Below are positions 25,726 to 34,630 of a stretch of 64,000 nucleotides of DNA, piece after piece. Under the pieces are notes generated by a model. That model did not search any database. It was given only the letters and a program-made list of their open reading frames with translations, and was not told the origin of the DNA. How positions within the stretch are numbered: the first letter of the stretch is position 1; every line of letters begins with the position of its first letter. This stretch comes from UMGS1889 sp900556055 (GTDB lineage Bacteria; Bacillota; Clostridia; Oscillospirales; Ruminococcaceae). The stretch is taken from the NCBI GenBank assembly GCA_902463265.1, contig CABQEV010000001.1, positions 1 to 64,000 of the forward strand. Direction: 5' to 3'. The position numbers were made by a program, and so were the translations under genes.

Positions 25726-26391
25726 TTGGTTGAACTGAGAAACGTGTCCGTCACCTATTCAAACGGTGTGGATGCGCTCAATAACGTTAATCTGAAAATA
25801 AATGACGGAGAGTTCGTGTTCGTTGTCGGACATTCGGGTGCGGGAAAATCCACGCTCATCAAGCTTCTCCTTCGTGAAATAAAGGCGAATGAAGGCAAGA
25901 TCACAGTCAACGGCTTTGACCTCGGCAGGATACGCAGAGGAAAGATACCTGCCCTCAGACGCACTATCGGCGTTGTTTTCCAGGATTACAGGCTGATACC
26001 TACGCTGAATGTTTATGATAATGTTGCGTTCGTGCTGAGAAGCATCGACGCTGCGCCTAAGTATATAAGGCAGAGAGTGCCGTATGTCCTCGGAATACTT
26101 GGCCTCGGAAATAAGCTGAAATGCTTTCCCAACGAGCTTTCGGGAGGCGAGCAGCAGCGTGTTGCGTTGGCAAGAGCACTTGTCAACGATCCCAAGCTCA
26201 TCATTGCGGACGAGCCTACGGGAAATACCGATCCTATGCTCTCCCGTGAGATAACAGAGCTTCTCCAGGGCATCAACGCAAGGGGAACTACCGTTATCAT
26301 GGTAACTCATGAGCATGAGCTGGTAAGGGAATTCGGCGGACGCACCGTCACACTGAACGACGGCAGGATCGCTTTTGACGATTATATTTGA
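25726..26391 (+). CDS. ftsE: cell-division ATP-binding protein FtsE
   Basis: 221 residues. Walker A GHSGAGKST, Q-loop FQDYRL, signature LSGGEQQR, Walker B LIIADEPTGN and H-loop THEHE are all present, and the FQDYRLIPTLNVYDNVAF stretch is typical of FtsE. With FtsX it forms an ABC complex that controls peptidoglycan hydrolases rather than transporting a substrate. The start is TTG at 25726, six bases after AAAGGCGGTG; an upstream TTG at 25699 would include that site. ftsX follows after 21 bases. Confidence 0.95.
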   Translation: MVELRNVSVTYSNGVDALNNVNLKINDGEFVFVVGHSGAGKSTLIKLLLREIKANEGKITVNGFDLGRIRRGKIPALRRTIGVVFQDYRLIPTLNVYDNVAFVLRSIDAAPKYIRQRVPYVLGILGLGNKLKCFPNELSGGEQQRVALARALVNDPKLIIADEPTGNTDPMLSREITELLQGINARGTTVIMVTHEHELVREFGGRTVTLNDGRIAFDDYI

Positions 26392-26412
26392 TTTTGGAGG
26401 ATATACCGTAAA

Positions 26413-27330
26413 ATGAGAATCAGCAGCTTTCGATACCTTGTAAAGCAGGGTGTCAGAAATATCTGGACAAACAGACTTATGTCCTTCGCTTCATTCTGCG
26501 TGCTTCTCGTTTCCATGCTGCTTATCGGATTTGCGACGCTTTTTATCGCAAACGTAAACCTTTTTATCGGAAGCGTGGAGGACAGGAACGAGGTCATCAT
26601 CTTTCTGAATGATGATGTCACGGAGGAGAGGATCGCCGAAATGGGCGATGAGCTCAAAACAATGGCGAATGTCAGCTCCGTTTCATTCTATTCAAAGGAA
26701 GACGCATGGAACGATATGAAGGCTACTATCGACAATGCCGATGAGCTTTTTTCATACATAGACGGCGAGGGCGACAACAGCCCGCTTATTGATGCATACA
26801 GAATAAGGGTGGAAGACATTGGCAAAATGAATCAGACTCTTATGCAGATCAGCCGCATGGAGGGCATCTACGATATCCGTTCGCCGGGAGATTTCATTGA
26901 CATTCTCCTCGGACTGAAATCCATGATCGCCGTAATTTCCGTGATAGTTCTGACTGCGCTGCTTGTCGTAAGCCTTATCATCATCTACAATACGACGCGT
27001 GCAAGCGTTGAGTTCAGAAAAAAAGAGATCACTATCATGAAATATGTCGGTGCTACGAATGCGTTCATCAAGATACCGTTCTTTATCGAGGGTATGCTGA
27101 TGGGTGTGCTTGCAGGCGGCGTTGCAACTCTGCTTACATGGCTCGGATATAACGAGATCACGAAAATACTTACTCAGGATACTACATTCTGGGAGATATT
27201 CAACGTTACATCGTTCATCCCGCTGGACGGTCACAGGCTCATCATGATCGCACTCTGCTACATCACGGGCGGCGCAGTCATCGGCGCTATCGGTACTGTC
27301 ATGAGTACAGGCAAGTACCTCAAGGTATAA
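26413..27330 (+). CDS. ftsX: cell-division membrane protein FtsX
   Basis: 305 residues with the FtsX plan: a short cytoplasmic start, TM1 (about 21-43), an extracellular loop (about 50-165, holding FLNDDVTEERIAEM), then three helices (about 172-195, 220-245 and 270-290). The KKEITIMKYVGATNAFIKIPFF stretch in two parts (KKEITIMKYVGA and FIKIPFF) is the coupling region with FtsE. The outer loop should contact the M23 hydrolase encoded next (12 bases downstream). Confidence 0.95.
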   Translation: MRISSFRYLVKQGVRNIWTNRLMSFASFCVLLVSMLLIGFATLFIANVNLFIGSVEDRNEVIIFLNDDVTEERIAEMGDELKTMANVSSVSFYSKEDAWNDMKATIDNADELFSYIDGEGDNSPLIDAYRIRVEDIGKMNQTLMQISRMEGIYDIRSPGDFIDILLGLKSMIAVISVIVLTALLVVSLIIIYNTTRASVEFRKKEITIMKYVGATNAFIKIPFFIEGMLMGVLAGGVATLLTWLGYNEITKILTQDTTFWEIFNVTSFIPLDGHRLIMIALCYITGGAVIGAIGTVMSTGKYLKV

Positions 27331-27342
27331 CGGAGGTATCAG

Positions 27343-28536
27343 GTGAGTCCCTTTAAGAAAATTACCGCTGCGCTCTGCGCTGTTGTGCTGTGGACGGCGT
27401 GCGTGACGTGTTTTCCTGATGCGGTGAACACGCTGGACGTTTCCGCAGGTAAATCCCTTTCCGAGCTTGAAGCTGAGAAAAAGGAGCTTGAAGCCGAAAG
27501 GGAGAGCATAAGGAGCGAGCTGAAAAAGCTTGAAAGCAAGGCTGATGAACAGGAAAAATATCAGCAGTATTATGCCGAGCAGATAGCCGTTCAGGAGCGT
27601 GAGCTTGATAATATAAATGCGCAGGCTGATGCTATCGAGGCGGATATCGCAGAGCTTACGCAGCGCATTTCCGATAAAAAGACGGAGATAGATGAAAATA
27701 CGCAGCTTTTCCGTGAGCGTGTCAGGGCTATGTATATTGCGGGAAATACAAGCTATGCCGAGGTCATCGCAGGTTCCGACAGCTTTTATGATGTCCTTGC
27801 GAGGGTCGAGATGGTAAAGCGTGTTTCTGTGCATGACAAGGACATGATAGATGACCTGAACAGCACGCTGAAGGTCTACAATGCCGACTGCGAGCTGCTG
27901 AATGAACGTCTGACAGAACAGAAAGCCACTCAGACCGAGCAGGAAAAGGTTCTTTCCGAGCTTCAGGAAAGCTACAACAATTCGGCAGAGGTAATAAGCA
28001 TGCTGAAAGCCGAGGCTGACGATTATGCGGTGCGGTCGGCTGAGATAGATGCTGAGGAGGAAGAGGTGGAAAAGGCACTTCAGGCGGAGATAAAGCGTCT
28101 TGCGTCCGCTCAGAAGGTGTTTGTCGGTTCGGATTTCACATGGCCTGCGCCTACCGTCCACAATACCTCCGACGGATACGGCTGGCGTGATCTTTTCGGT
28201 CAGCAGAAGTTCCATAAGGGCCTTGACATCACAAAGCCCGGCTGTGCGGGAATGGATATCGTTGCGGCTCAGTCGGGAACGGTCATTCTTGCGCAGAAGA
28301 CCTATACTCCGGGATACAGCTACGGAAAATATGTGATAATCGACCACGGCGGCGGATATACAACGCTTTACGGCCACTGCAGCGAGGTGTATGTTTCGGT
28401 AGGTCAGACTGTCGCAAAGGGAGATAAGATCGCAGCGATAGGAAACACAGGAAATTCCTACGGCGCACATCTCCATTTCGAGATAAGAGTGAACGGTCAG
28501 CATACCGACCCGATGCAGTATTTTACAAAACAGTAA
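27343..28536 (+). CDS. coiled-coil M23 peptidoglycan hydrolase (PcsB/EnvC-like)
   Basis: 397 residues starting at GTG, with GGAGG nine bases upstream. A signal peptide (about 1-35) is followed by a long coiled coil (about 38-260), as in EnvC and PcsB, where it holds the enzyme inactive until FtsEX acts. The C-terminal LytM domain has the zinc ligands in HKGLD and HLH (AHLHFEI) and the second catalytic His in YGHCSE, so it should be active. Its place right after ftsX supports it as the target of FtsEX, which cuts septal peptidoglycan so daughter cells part. Confidence 0.92.
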   Translation: MSPFKKITAALCAVVLWTACVTCFPDAVNTLDVSAGKSLSELEAEKKELEAERESIRSELKKLESKADEQEKYQQYYAEQIAVQERELDNINAQADAIEADIAELTQRISDKKTEIDENTQLFRERVRAMYIAGNTSYAEVIAGSDSFYDVLARVEMVKRVSVHDKDMIDDLNSTLKVYNADCELLNERLTEQKATQTEQEKVLSELQESYNNSAEVISMLKAEADDYAVRSAEIDAEEEEVEKALQAEIKRLASAQKVFVGSDFTWPAPTVHNTSDGYGWRDLFGQQKFHKGLDITKPGCAGMDIVAAQSGTVILAQKTYTPGYSYGKYVIIDHGGGYTTLYGHCSEVYVSVGQTVAKGDKIAAIGNTGNSYGAHLHFEIRVNGQHTDPMQYFTKQ

Positions 28537-28548
28537 AGAGGAACAGCT

Positions 28549-29805
28549 ATGTTTAATAAGAAGATCTCAATAGGAATAACGATAAGCCTTATGGCGGTAA
28601 CAGCGGCGGTCACATTCGTGCTGACCAACAATTATTCGCTGAATCTTTTCAACTCAAAGGTCCAGAGCGTAAGCGAGCGCGAGGAGATCTACACAAAGCT
28701 CAGCGAGCTGGACAGCTTTGCGAGAACGAAATTCTATAAGGATATCGACGAAGAGCATCTTATGGAAGCGATCGCAAGGGGATATGTCAACGGTCTTGAC
28801 GATGCTTATGCGGAATATTACACCGCAGAGGAATATGCCAAGGTAGCGCAGAAGGATTCGGGCTATACGATGGGACTGGGCTTTACCTTCGAGAAGGAGG
28901 AAAGCGGGTACATAAAGGTCACATCTGTTCTCGAAAATACTGCGGCTTATGAGGCGGGAATGAAAGCTGGAGATGTTATCCTCGCTGTCAACGATACCGA
29001 TGTTATCGCATACGAGGGCGGATATGACGAGGCTGTTCAGCTTCTTGACTGCGATGAGGGCGTAAAGGTGAAGCTGGCGGTCCGCAGACGTGTTGAAGCG
29101 ATTGTCGGTGAAGAGGGACAGAGCATTCCTCCGCAGTTTCTGAATTTTGAGCTTGTTGCACGAAAAGATGAGATCGTCAGCGTTACCGGACGCATGATAA
29201 ACGACAAATATGCATATGTGAAGATAACAACATTCAATTCGAAGACCGCAGAGCAGCTGAAAGCCGTGCTTGACGAGCTTACGGCGCAGGGAGCGGCGGG
29301 AATAGTGTTTGATCTGCGTGATAATCTCGGCGGACTTGTCACTGCGCTGAATGATTCGCTGAACCTTATCCTCGGCGAATGTGATGCGGTAACTGCCGAA
29401 TATAAGGATAAAACGGAGGTCATCGTCCATACAACGGGCGAAAATGAGATAAAGCTGCCGATGGCGGTGCTTGTGAATAATAAGACAGCAAGCTGCTCGG
29501 AGCTTTTCGCACTTGCACTCAGAGATGAGAAAAATGCACAGTTGGTAGGCACGCTGACCTACGGCAAGGGCGTGATGCAGACTACTCACAAGCTCCGTGA
29601 CGGAAGTGCCATCAAGGTGACGGTAGCTGTCATGAAGACAAAAAACAGCGGCGAATACACGGGAGTGGGTGTAAAGCCGAACTTTGAAGTTGAGCTTCCC
29701 GAAAATGTAAAAGCATCAGCGATAACCGAAGAACAGCAGGCGGCAGGCATCGACACGCAGCTTACAAAGGCGCTTGAAGTGCTTGACACCACTATCGGAG
29801 TATGA
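28549..29805 (+). CDS. S41-family C-terminal processing peptidase
   Basis: 418 residues. An N-terminal membrane anchor (about 8-27), a PDZ domain (about 105-180, with GMKAGDVILAVND), then the protease core with the Ser in ASCSELFAL and the catalytic Lys in TYGKGVMQ. Acts outside the membrane on C-termini of exported proteins. It follows the M23 gene by 12 bases; in other bacteria Ctp proteases trim cell-wall hydrolases or their partners, so degradation of the M23 protein is a reasonable guess. It is the last gene of the ftsEX operon. Confidence 0.92.
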   Translation: MFNKKISIGITISLMAVTAAVTFVLTNNYSLNLFNSKVQSVSEREEIYTKLSELDSFARTKFYKDIDEEHLMEAIARGYVNGLDDAYAEYYTAEEYAKVAQKDSGYTMGLGFTFEKEESGYIKVTSVLENTAAYEAGMKAGDVILAVNDTDVIAYEGGYDEAVQLLDCDEGVKVKLAVRRRVEAIVGEEGQSIPPQFLNFELVARKDEIVSVTGRMINDKYAYVKITTFNSKTAEQLKAVLDELTAQGAAGIVFDLRDNLGGLVTALNDSLNLILGECDAVTAEYKDKTEVIVHTTGENEIKLPMAVLVNNKTASCSELFALALRDEKNAQLVGTLTYGKGVMQTTHKLRDGSAIKVTVAVMKTKNSGEYTGVGVKPNFEVELPENVKASAITEEQQAAGIDTQLTKALEVLDTTIGV

Positions 29806-29819
29806 TCCGTATAAAAAAC

Positions 29820-29862
29820 AAATGCACACCGGAACTTCATTTCCGATGTGCATTAATTTTTA
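29820..29862. terminator. bidirectional terminator
   Basis: AATGCACAcCGGAA and TTCCGaTGTGCATT pair; T-rich on both outer sides. It separates the ftsEX operon from the convergent GH13 gene. Confidence 0.8.
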
Positions 29863-29871
29863 TAGGGATCA

Positions 29872-31644
29872 TCAGTCGTTTACAAGCTCAAATCTCGGCT
29901 TGATGTTTCCGTGATCGTTCACATTTTCCATGAACATTTTCAGCGGACGCACCCATACGGTCGGCTTGTCGTATATCTGCATATAAACGACCATATCTTC
30001 GAGAGTTTCACTGTTTTTCGCTACATTCAGAACGACATAATCGCCGCCCTTGAAATGCTTGTAATGTCCGCCGAGAACGATCTGTCTGCCGCTGTCGCCT
30101 GCGGACGGAGTGCCGCAGCAAACAGGCTTTGCTATCGGAGGTTCTGGCATGGGCAGTGGGACAGCTTCATTTACGGGTTCGGGCTTTGCCTCGGAAACAG
30201 GTGCTTCTGCGGGCTTCGGCTCGCTCTCAGTCACGGGAACGGAAACTATTTCGGCAGGCTTGTCGGTCTCGTTGATAATTGTTCCTGCGGGAAGTGCGTC
30301 ATCTGCCTGAACGAGAATTCTCGGCTGATTTTTGTGAGATGTGATGCTCATTCGGTTTCCGTCAGCCTTGAAAATTTCACCTGTCAGCTTATCCTCAAGG
30401 GTGCGGTACTGCGAATCGAAATTGAATGTGTAATCGCCGTCGCTGATATTCAGTGCGACATAGACCGTGCAGTTGTCACGGACACGCTTGTAAAGGATAG
30501 TCTGGTTTTTCAGCTCAACTGTGTCAAAGCTGCCCTCCTGAATGATTATATTTTCCTCGCGGATCTTTCCGAGCTTGCAGATAAGGCGGAAAAGCTCCTC
30601 GTTTTTGTCGGGGATATTGTTAAGTTCAAGGCAGGGACGGAGAGCGTCGTCAGATGTGTTCGTTCTTGTGCCTTTAACGCCGTATTCGCTTCCGTAGTAT
30701 ATCGACGGAACGCCGTACATTGTGTACATCATTGTATAAACGCAGCCGATCATGCCAATATCTTTTAATGTGGACGCAATTCGGTTGACATCGTGATTAT
30801 CAAGGAAATTGTAGAGGTAGATATCCTTGTAGATGCCGCCGTTTCCGTTCTGACGCTTGATCGAATGAGCGATCTCGAAGTAATTGCGGTCATTGTGGGA
30901 GGAATAGAGTCCCTTGTAGCATTCGTAGTTTGTAACGCTGTCGAACATATCGTTATTTGCCCAGCGTGCATAATCTCCGTGGATTATCTCGCCCATCAGC
31001 CAGAAATCCTGCTTTTTGGAGCGGGTGAAGCCGTGTACACGCTTGATGAAGTCCATATCAAGGCAGTCTGCGGCATCGAAACGGATACCGTCAATGCCGA
31101 ATTCATCTATCCAGAATTCGATAACGCTGATAAGATAGTCAGCGACTTCGGGGTTTCTGAGGTTCAGCTTAACAAGGTCATAGTGACCTGCCCAGCCTTC
31201 ATACCAGAAGCCATCGTTGCAGGGCGTGTTGCCGCCAAAGTTCAGGTTCTGGAACCAGCCGCAGTAACGGGAGGATTCTCTGTTCTGCTGAACGTCCTTA
31301 AATGCATGGAAATCACGTCCGACATGGTTGAAAACGCCGTCAAAGACGATCTTTATGCCATTAGCGTGAAGCTCGTCGCATACGTGTTTGAGGTCGGCAT
31401 TTGTGCCGAGGCGGCGGTCGCAGACCTTGTAATCTATCGTGTCATAGCCGTGCTTGGTGGACTCAAAAAGAGGTCCGAGATAAACGGCGTTGATGTGCAT
31501 CTCCTTGAGATGAGGGATCCATTCAGCGATCTTTTTTATACGGTTGACAGGAGTCTCGGAGGATTCGGAGCGATAGGTCTCCGCACCGCAGAATCCGAGT
31601 GGGTAGATGTGATAGAAGTTTGATTTTGTGATCCAGTTATTCAA
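29872..31644 (-). CDS. GH13 alpha-amylase-family enzyme fused to a DUF1653 domain
   Basis: 590 residues without a signal peptide, so cytoplasmic. The GH13 barrel covers about 1-375: DGVFNH (102-107), nucleophile D190 in GIRFDAAD, acid/base E219 in GEIIHGD, and transition-state residues NHD (283-285). A C-terminal beta domain runs to about 445. A Pro/Glu-rich linker (about 455-520) leads to a DUF1653 domain (526-575, GGHYKHFKGGDYVVL and VWVRPLKMF). Likely acts on maltodextrins or short alpha-glucans. The start is TTG at 31644, with AAGGAG upstream; the next Met is residue 49, inside the barrel. DUF1653 is usually a stand-alone protein of unknown function; its fusion to an amylase is odd. Confidence 0.9.
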   Translation of the reverse strand: MNNWITKSNFYHIYPLGFCGAETYRSESSETPVNRIKKIAEWIPHLKEMHINAVYLGPLFESTKHGYDTIDYKVCDRRLGTNADLKHVCDELHANGIKIVFDGVFNHVGRDFHAFKDVQQNRESSRYCGWFQNLNFGGNTPCNDGFWYEGWAGHYDLVKLNLRNPEVADYLISVIEFWIDEFGIDGIRFDAADCLDMDFIKRVHGFTRSKKQDFWLMGEIIHGDYARWANNDMFDSVTNYECYKGLYSSHNDRNYFEIAHSIKRQNGNGGIYKDIYLYNFLDNHDVNRIASTLKDIGMIGCVYTMMYTMYGVPSIYYGSEYGVKGTRTNTSDDALRPCLELNNIPDKNEELFRLICKLGKIREENIIIQEGSFDTVELKNQTILYKRVRDNCTVYVALNISDGDYTFNFDSQYRTLEDKLTGEIFKADGNRMSITSHKNQPRILVQADDALPAGTIINETDKPAEIVSVPVTESEPKPAEAPVSEAKPEPVNEAVPLPMPEPPIAKPVCCGTPSAGDSGRQIVLGGHYKHFKGGDYVVLNVAKNSETLEDMVVYMQIYDKPTVWVRPLKMFMENVNDHGNIKPRFELVND

Positions 31645-31869
31645 AGTATATTGCAGCTCCTTAAAAAGAAATATGTTGCCAAAACAACATTAATATTATA
31701 CCATACCCGGGATATAATTGCAAGCGATTTTGTGAAATATGTACAAAGTTACAATAAAATCGGTGTAATACTATTGAATTTTACTTTTGAATATTATACA
31801 ATATATATCAATTACATTTTGAACTTATCATATGTTGTATTGTGTATAATTTATGTACGGAGGTATATC

Positions 31870-33123
31870 ATGTCTGACAAACGGATAATAAAGCTTGCGG
31901 CAATTTGTTCGGCGATACTGCTTATCGAAGCGATGATACTCATAAAAATAGACAGCATCGGCAGCTTCATATCAACGTTATTCAGCGTTTTTTCGCCAGT
32001 TTTTATCGGCATTGCAACAGCGTTCGTATTGAACAAGCCGATGATGTGGCTTCGGGGAAAGATAAGAAAGAGATCGCATCGTCTGAGTGACAGGGCGGTA
32101 AAAAATCTGTCGGTAGCGGCGGTCTATGTGCTGTTTCTGCTGATAGTCACTGCGATAATCGGGTTTATCGTGCCGCAGTTTGCCGACAGCGTGCGTCTGT
32201 TCTCGAAAAATTTCAACGCATACTATGAGAATTTTATGAAATTCTATAACAGCCTGAGCGAAAAGCTTGATGTTGAATGGCTGAACGATCTCCTGAATGA
32301 CAGGGAGCTGCTCGACAACATACGCCAAAAGGCGGCAGAAGCGGCAAATCATATCCCTGAGCTGTTGGGCGGTATATTCGGCGTAACTTACAACATCGTG
32401 ACAGGTGCTGTAAATGTCATTATCGGGTTCATAATTTCCATCTACATTCTTGCGGATAAAGAGGCGCTCCTCAAAGGCGCAGGCGAGATATTCAAGGCTG
32501 CGCTGCCCGAAAAGGCATACGAAAAGCTCCGAAAAGTCAAGGAGACAGTCGTTTCCGCATTCTCGAACTTTATCACGGGACAGCTCACGGAAGCGGCTAT
32601 CCTCGGAACGCTCTGCTTTATCGGAATGTCGATACTCGGTCTGGAATATGCGCTGCTTATCAGCGTGCTTGTTGCTGTAACATCGCTGATACCGATAGTC
32701 GGCGCATTTGTCGGAACTGTCCCGGGTGTTATCATACTGCTGCTTGTAAAGCCTATCCAGGCGGTATGGTTCGTTATCTTCATCATTGTGATACAGCAGA
32801 TCGAAGGCAACCTGATCTACCCGAAGGTAGTCGGAAGCAGCGTCGGACTTTCACCGCTTTTCACGCTTATCGCAATAACAGTCGGCGGCGGTATCGGCGG
32901 AATTTTCGGAATGCTGGTCGCTGTCCCGATAACCTCGGTGATATGCACAGCTGTCAACGAATTTGTGGCTGACCGCAGACCGGCTGAGTCTGCCGAAGCC
33001 GTTGAAGATGTGCTGTTTGAATCGCCCGATGAAGATGTAGATGATGAAACGGAGGATATCCAAACGCCCGAAAGCCATGATGACACTGAAAACACTGACG
33101 ATAACAATGAAAATATGCAATAA
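31870..33123 (+). CDS. AI-2E (UPF0118) family membrane transporter
   Basis: 417 residues with about eight transmembrane helices. The family core is visible as GFIISIYILADKE, and SVGLSPLFTLIAITVGGGIG with the following AVPITSVI near the end. Members have been tied to autoinducer-2 export or sodium/proton exchange; the role here is not known. The long open frame to 31651 is not used: GGAGG lies just before the ATG at 31870. The C-terminus is an acidic Asp/Glu-rich tail. It is divergent from the GH13 gene and ends at a shared terminator. Confidence 0.9.
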   Translation: MSDKRIIKLAAICSAILLIEAMILIKIDSIGSFISTLFSVFSPVFIGIATAFVLNKPMMWLRGKIRKRSHRLSDRAVKNLSVAAVYVLFLLIVTAIIGFIVPQFADSVRLFSKNFNAYYENFMKFYNSLSEKLDVEWLNDLLNDRELLDNIRQKAAEAANHIPELLGGIFGVTYNIVTGAVNVIIGFIISIYILADKEALLKGAGEIFKAALPEKAYEKLRKVKETVVSAFSNFITGQLTEAAILGTLCFIGMSILGLEYALLISVLVAVTSLIPIVGAFVGTVPGVIILLLVKPIQAVWFVIFIIVIQQIEGNLIYPKVVGSSVGLSPLFTLIAITVGGGIGGIFGMLVAVPITSVICTAVNEFVADRRPAESAEAVEDVLFESPDEDVDDETEDIQTPESHDDTENTDDNNENMQ

Positions 33124-33125
33124 AA

Positions 33126-33158
33126 AATACGGCAGCCTGTGATATCGGCTGCCGTATT
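33126..33158. terminator. bidirectional terminator
   Basis: AATACGGCAGCC and GGCTGCCGTATT form a perfect stem between two convergent genes. Confidence 0.85.
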
Positions 33159-33201
33159 CTGCTTTTGTCAGATGGAAAATTTTCCGCTTTTCCGTGTGTT
33201 A

Positions 33202-34206
33202 TCAGAACTTTTTATCCGGATCGTCGAGAGCATCAGTCGAGATGCTTGAAAGATCAAGCTCGTCCATTATGCCCTTGCCTGCGCCTGTGTCCTCAAATCC
33301 CACACCGACCTTGGATGCTGATGAATTGTCTGCGGATGATGAAGTCGGAGTGCTGTACATATTCATAGGCTGTGCTGCCGACTGCTGCGGCTGAGAGTTT
33401 GTCGGACGCATATAGGAAGGAGTTGTTCCCGATGGCTGTGCGTAAGACGGAGCTGCATTGTTCGGCTGCGTGTAGGACGGTGATGCGCTGTTCGGCTGCA
33501 TATAGGACGGTGATGCGCCCGTTATCGGCATATCGCCCGATTCTCCGCTCTGACGGAGACCGCCTGCCGCACGGAGAGGGAGATGTCCGCCGTTCTTTTT
33601 AAACAGCATAACGAGGATAAAGATGAACAGTGCGAGAGGGATAAGTCCGATAATAAGCATTACTCCGCCGAATCCCTCTGCATTATATTCGATGCAGTAA
33701 GGGGAGATGTGCTTTGAGATCTCGCTTCTGTCGGTCGTGCCGAAATATTCGGCTTCAACAAGTCCGTCATAGAGGAAATCCTCGAAATCCGAGTCAAGTG
33801 GAGCTACCTTTCCCGTAAATTCAATAGATGCGGGTGTGTCGGCATCGCCCCATGTATAGTCTATGATCTTATCCATTATTCTCTGCTGAGAGCTGTTTCC
33901 CGTTTTGTAGGATATGTAGTCCCACTTGGTATAATCGTCTGTTTTTTCAACGGATGACGGCAGCGGAATGAGATAATACTCCACTGTTTTGCTGCTGTCG
34001 TCCTCATCATATTCATAAGCATAGTTGTATACGCCGAGGTCGATGGTACCGCTCAGCTTGTCACCCTTTTTTATCTCGTATGACGATACGCTGCTGTAAT
34101 CCTTGGCGGGTTTCATCTCAAAGGCTGTCTGTGTTATTCCGAAGCCCGTGAACAACACTCCGAAAATTCCCAGAGACATCACCAGTCTTGTTTTCATTCT
34201 TCCCAT
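33202..34206 (-). CDS. two-helix membrane protein with Pro/Ser/Tyr repeat tail
   Basis: 334 residues. The first hydrophobic helix (about 8-27) and the second (about 180-203) bracket an extracellular part of about 150 residues; the C-terminal tail is inside and holds four copies of a 10-residue repeat with the core PSY.QP (231-270), then Ser/Gln-rich and acidic sequence ending DPDKKF. AGGGGG is nine bases before the ATG at 34206. I do not recognise the family with confidence; the outer domain plan is reminiscent of small DUF membrane proteins in clostridia. Confidence 0.7.
   Translation of the reverse strand: MGRMKTRLVMSLGIFGVLFTGFGITQTAFEMKPAKDYSSVSSYEIKKGDKLSGTIDLGVYNYAYEYDEDDSSKTVEYYLIPLPSSVEKTDDYTKWDYISYKTGNSSQQRIMDKIIDYTWGDADTPASIEFTGKVAPLDSDFEDFLYDGLVEAEYFGTTDRSEISKHISPYCIEYNAEGFGGVMLIIGLIPLALFIFILVMLFKKNGGHLPLRAAGGLRQSGESGDMPITGASPSYMQPNSASPSYTQPNNAAPSYAQPSGTTPSYMRPTNSQPQQSAAQPMNMYSTPTSSSADNSSASKVGVGFEDTGAGKGIMDELDLSSISTDALDDPDKKF
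33397..33516 (-). repeat. four 30-base coding repeats
   Basis: Encodes four 10-residue units PSYMQPNSAS/PSYTQPNNAA/PSYAQPSGTT/PSYMRPTNSQ in the tail of the membrane protein. The units have diverged from one another. Confidence 0.85.
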
Positions 34207-34349
34207 ATCATATTTCCCCCTGTTTTTTGATATAACCTAACTATATAATTATATCACATAAAATTATGAATATCAATGCACTTTATTCACAATTATAAGA
34301 AGTCCGTAACGTATAATATATACATATAATAAAAAAGGAGCTGTTGATC

Positions 34350-34577
34350 ATGACACAGGAAAAGATAGACCGTATAAACGAGCTTGCACGCAAATCCCGC
34401 ACTCCCGAGGGACTTACTCCCGCCGAAAAGGAGGAGCAGACCGCACTCAGAAATGAATACAGAGCGGGTTTTGTCCGCAACCTGAAGGCTCAGCTTGATA
34501 ACATTGAGGTAGTTGATGCGCCGAAACTTGCCGAGGGCGATGACAGAAAGATAGATGTAGTTGAGGAAGATCAGTGA
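34350..34577 (+). CDS. DUF896 (YnzC) family protein
   Basis: 75 residues. The core IDRINELARKSRTPEGLTPA, then EKEEQTALRNEY, is the DUF896 two-helix hairpin known from B. subtilis YnzC (partly SOS-linked, function unsettled). ATG 34350 is preferred to TTG 34344; AAAGGAGC lies upstream. It stands alone and is divergent from the membrane protein at 34206. Confidence 0.9.
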   Translation: MTQEKIDRINELARKSRTPEGLTPAEKEEQTALRNEYRAGFVRNLKAQLDNIEVVDAPKLAEGDDRKIDVVEEDQ

Positions 34578-34630
34578 CATACAGCTGTCACATTTGATAT
34601 GATACAATATTGCGGGAAAGGGTGAGGACG

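Noticed and set aside
26752..28503. 583-codon open frame on the minus strand
   Set aside because: It lies opposite ftsX and the M23 gene, whose protein motifs are intact; the antisense frame has no recognisable domain and no ribosome-binding site.
33397..33516. CRISPR-like array
   Set aside because: The 30-base units are diverged coding repeats without spacers.
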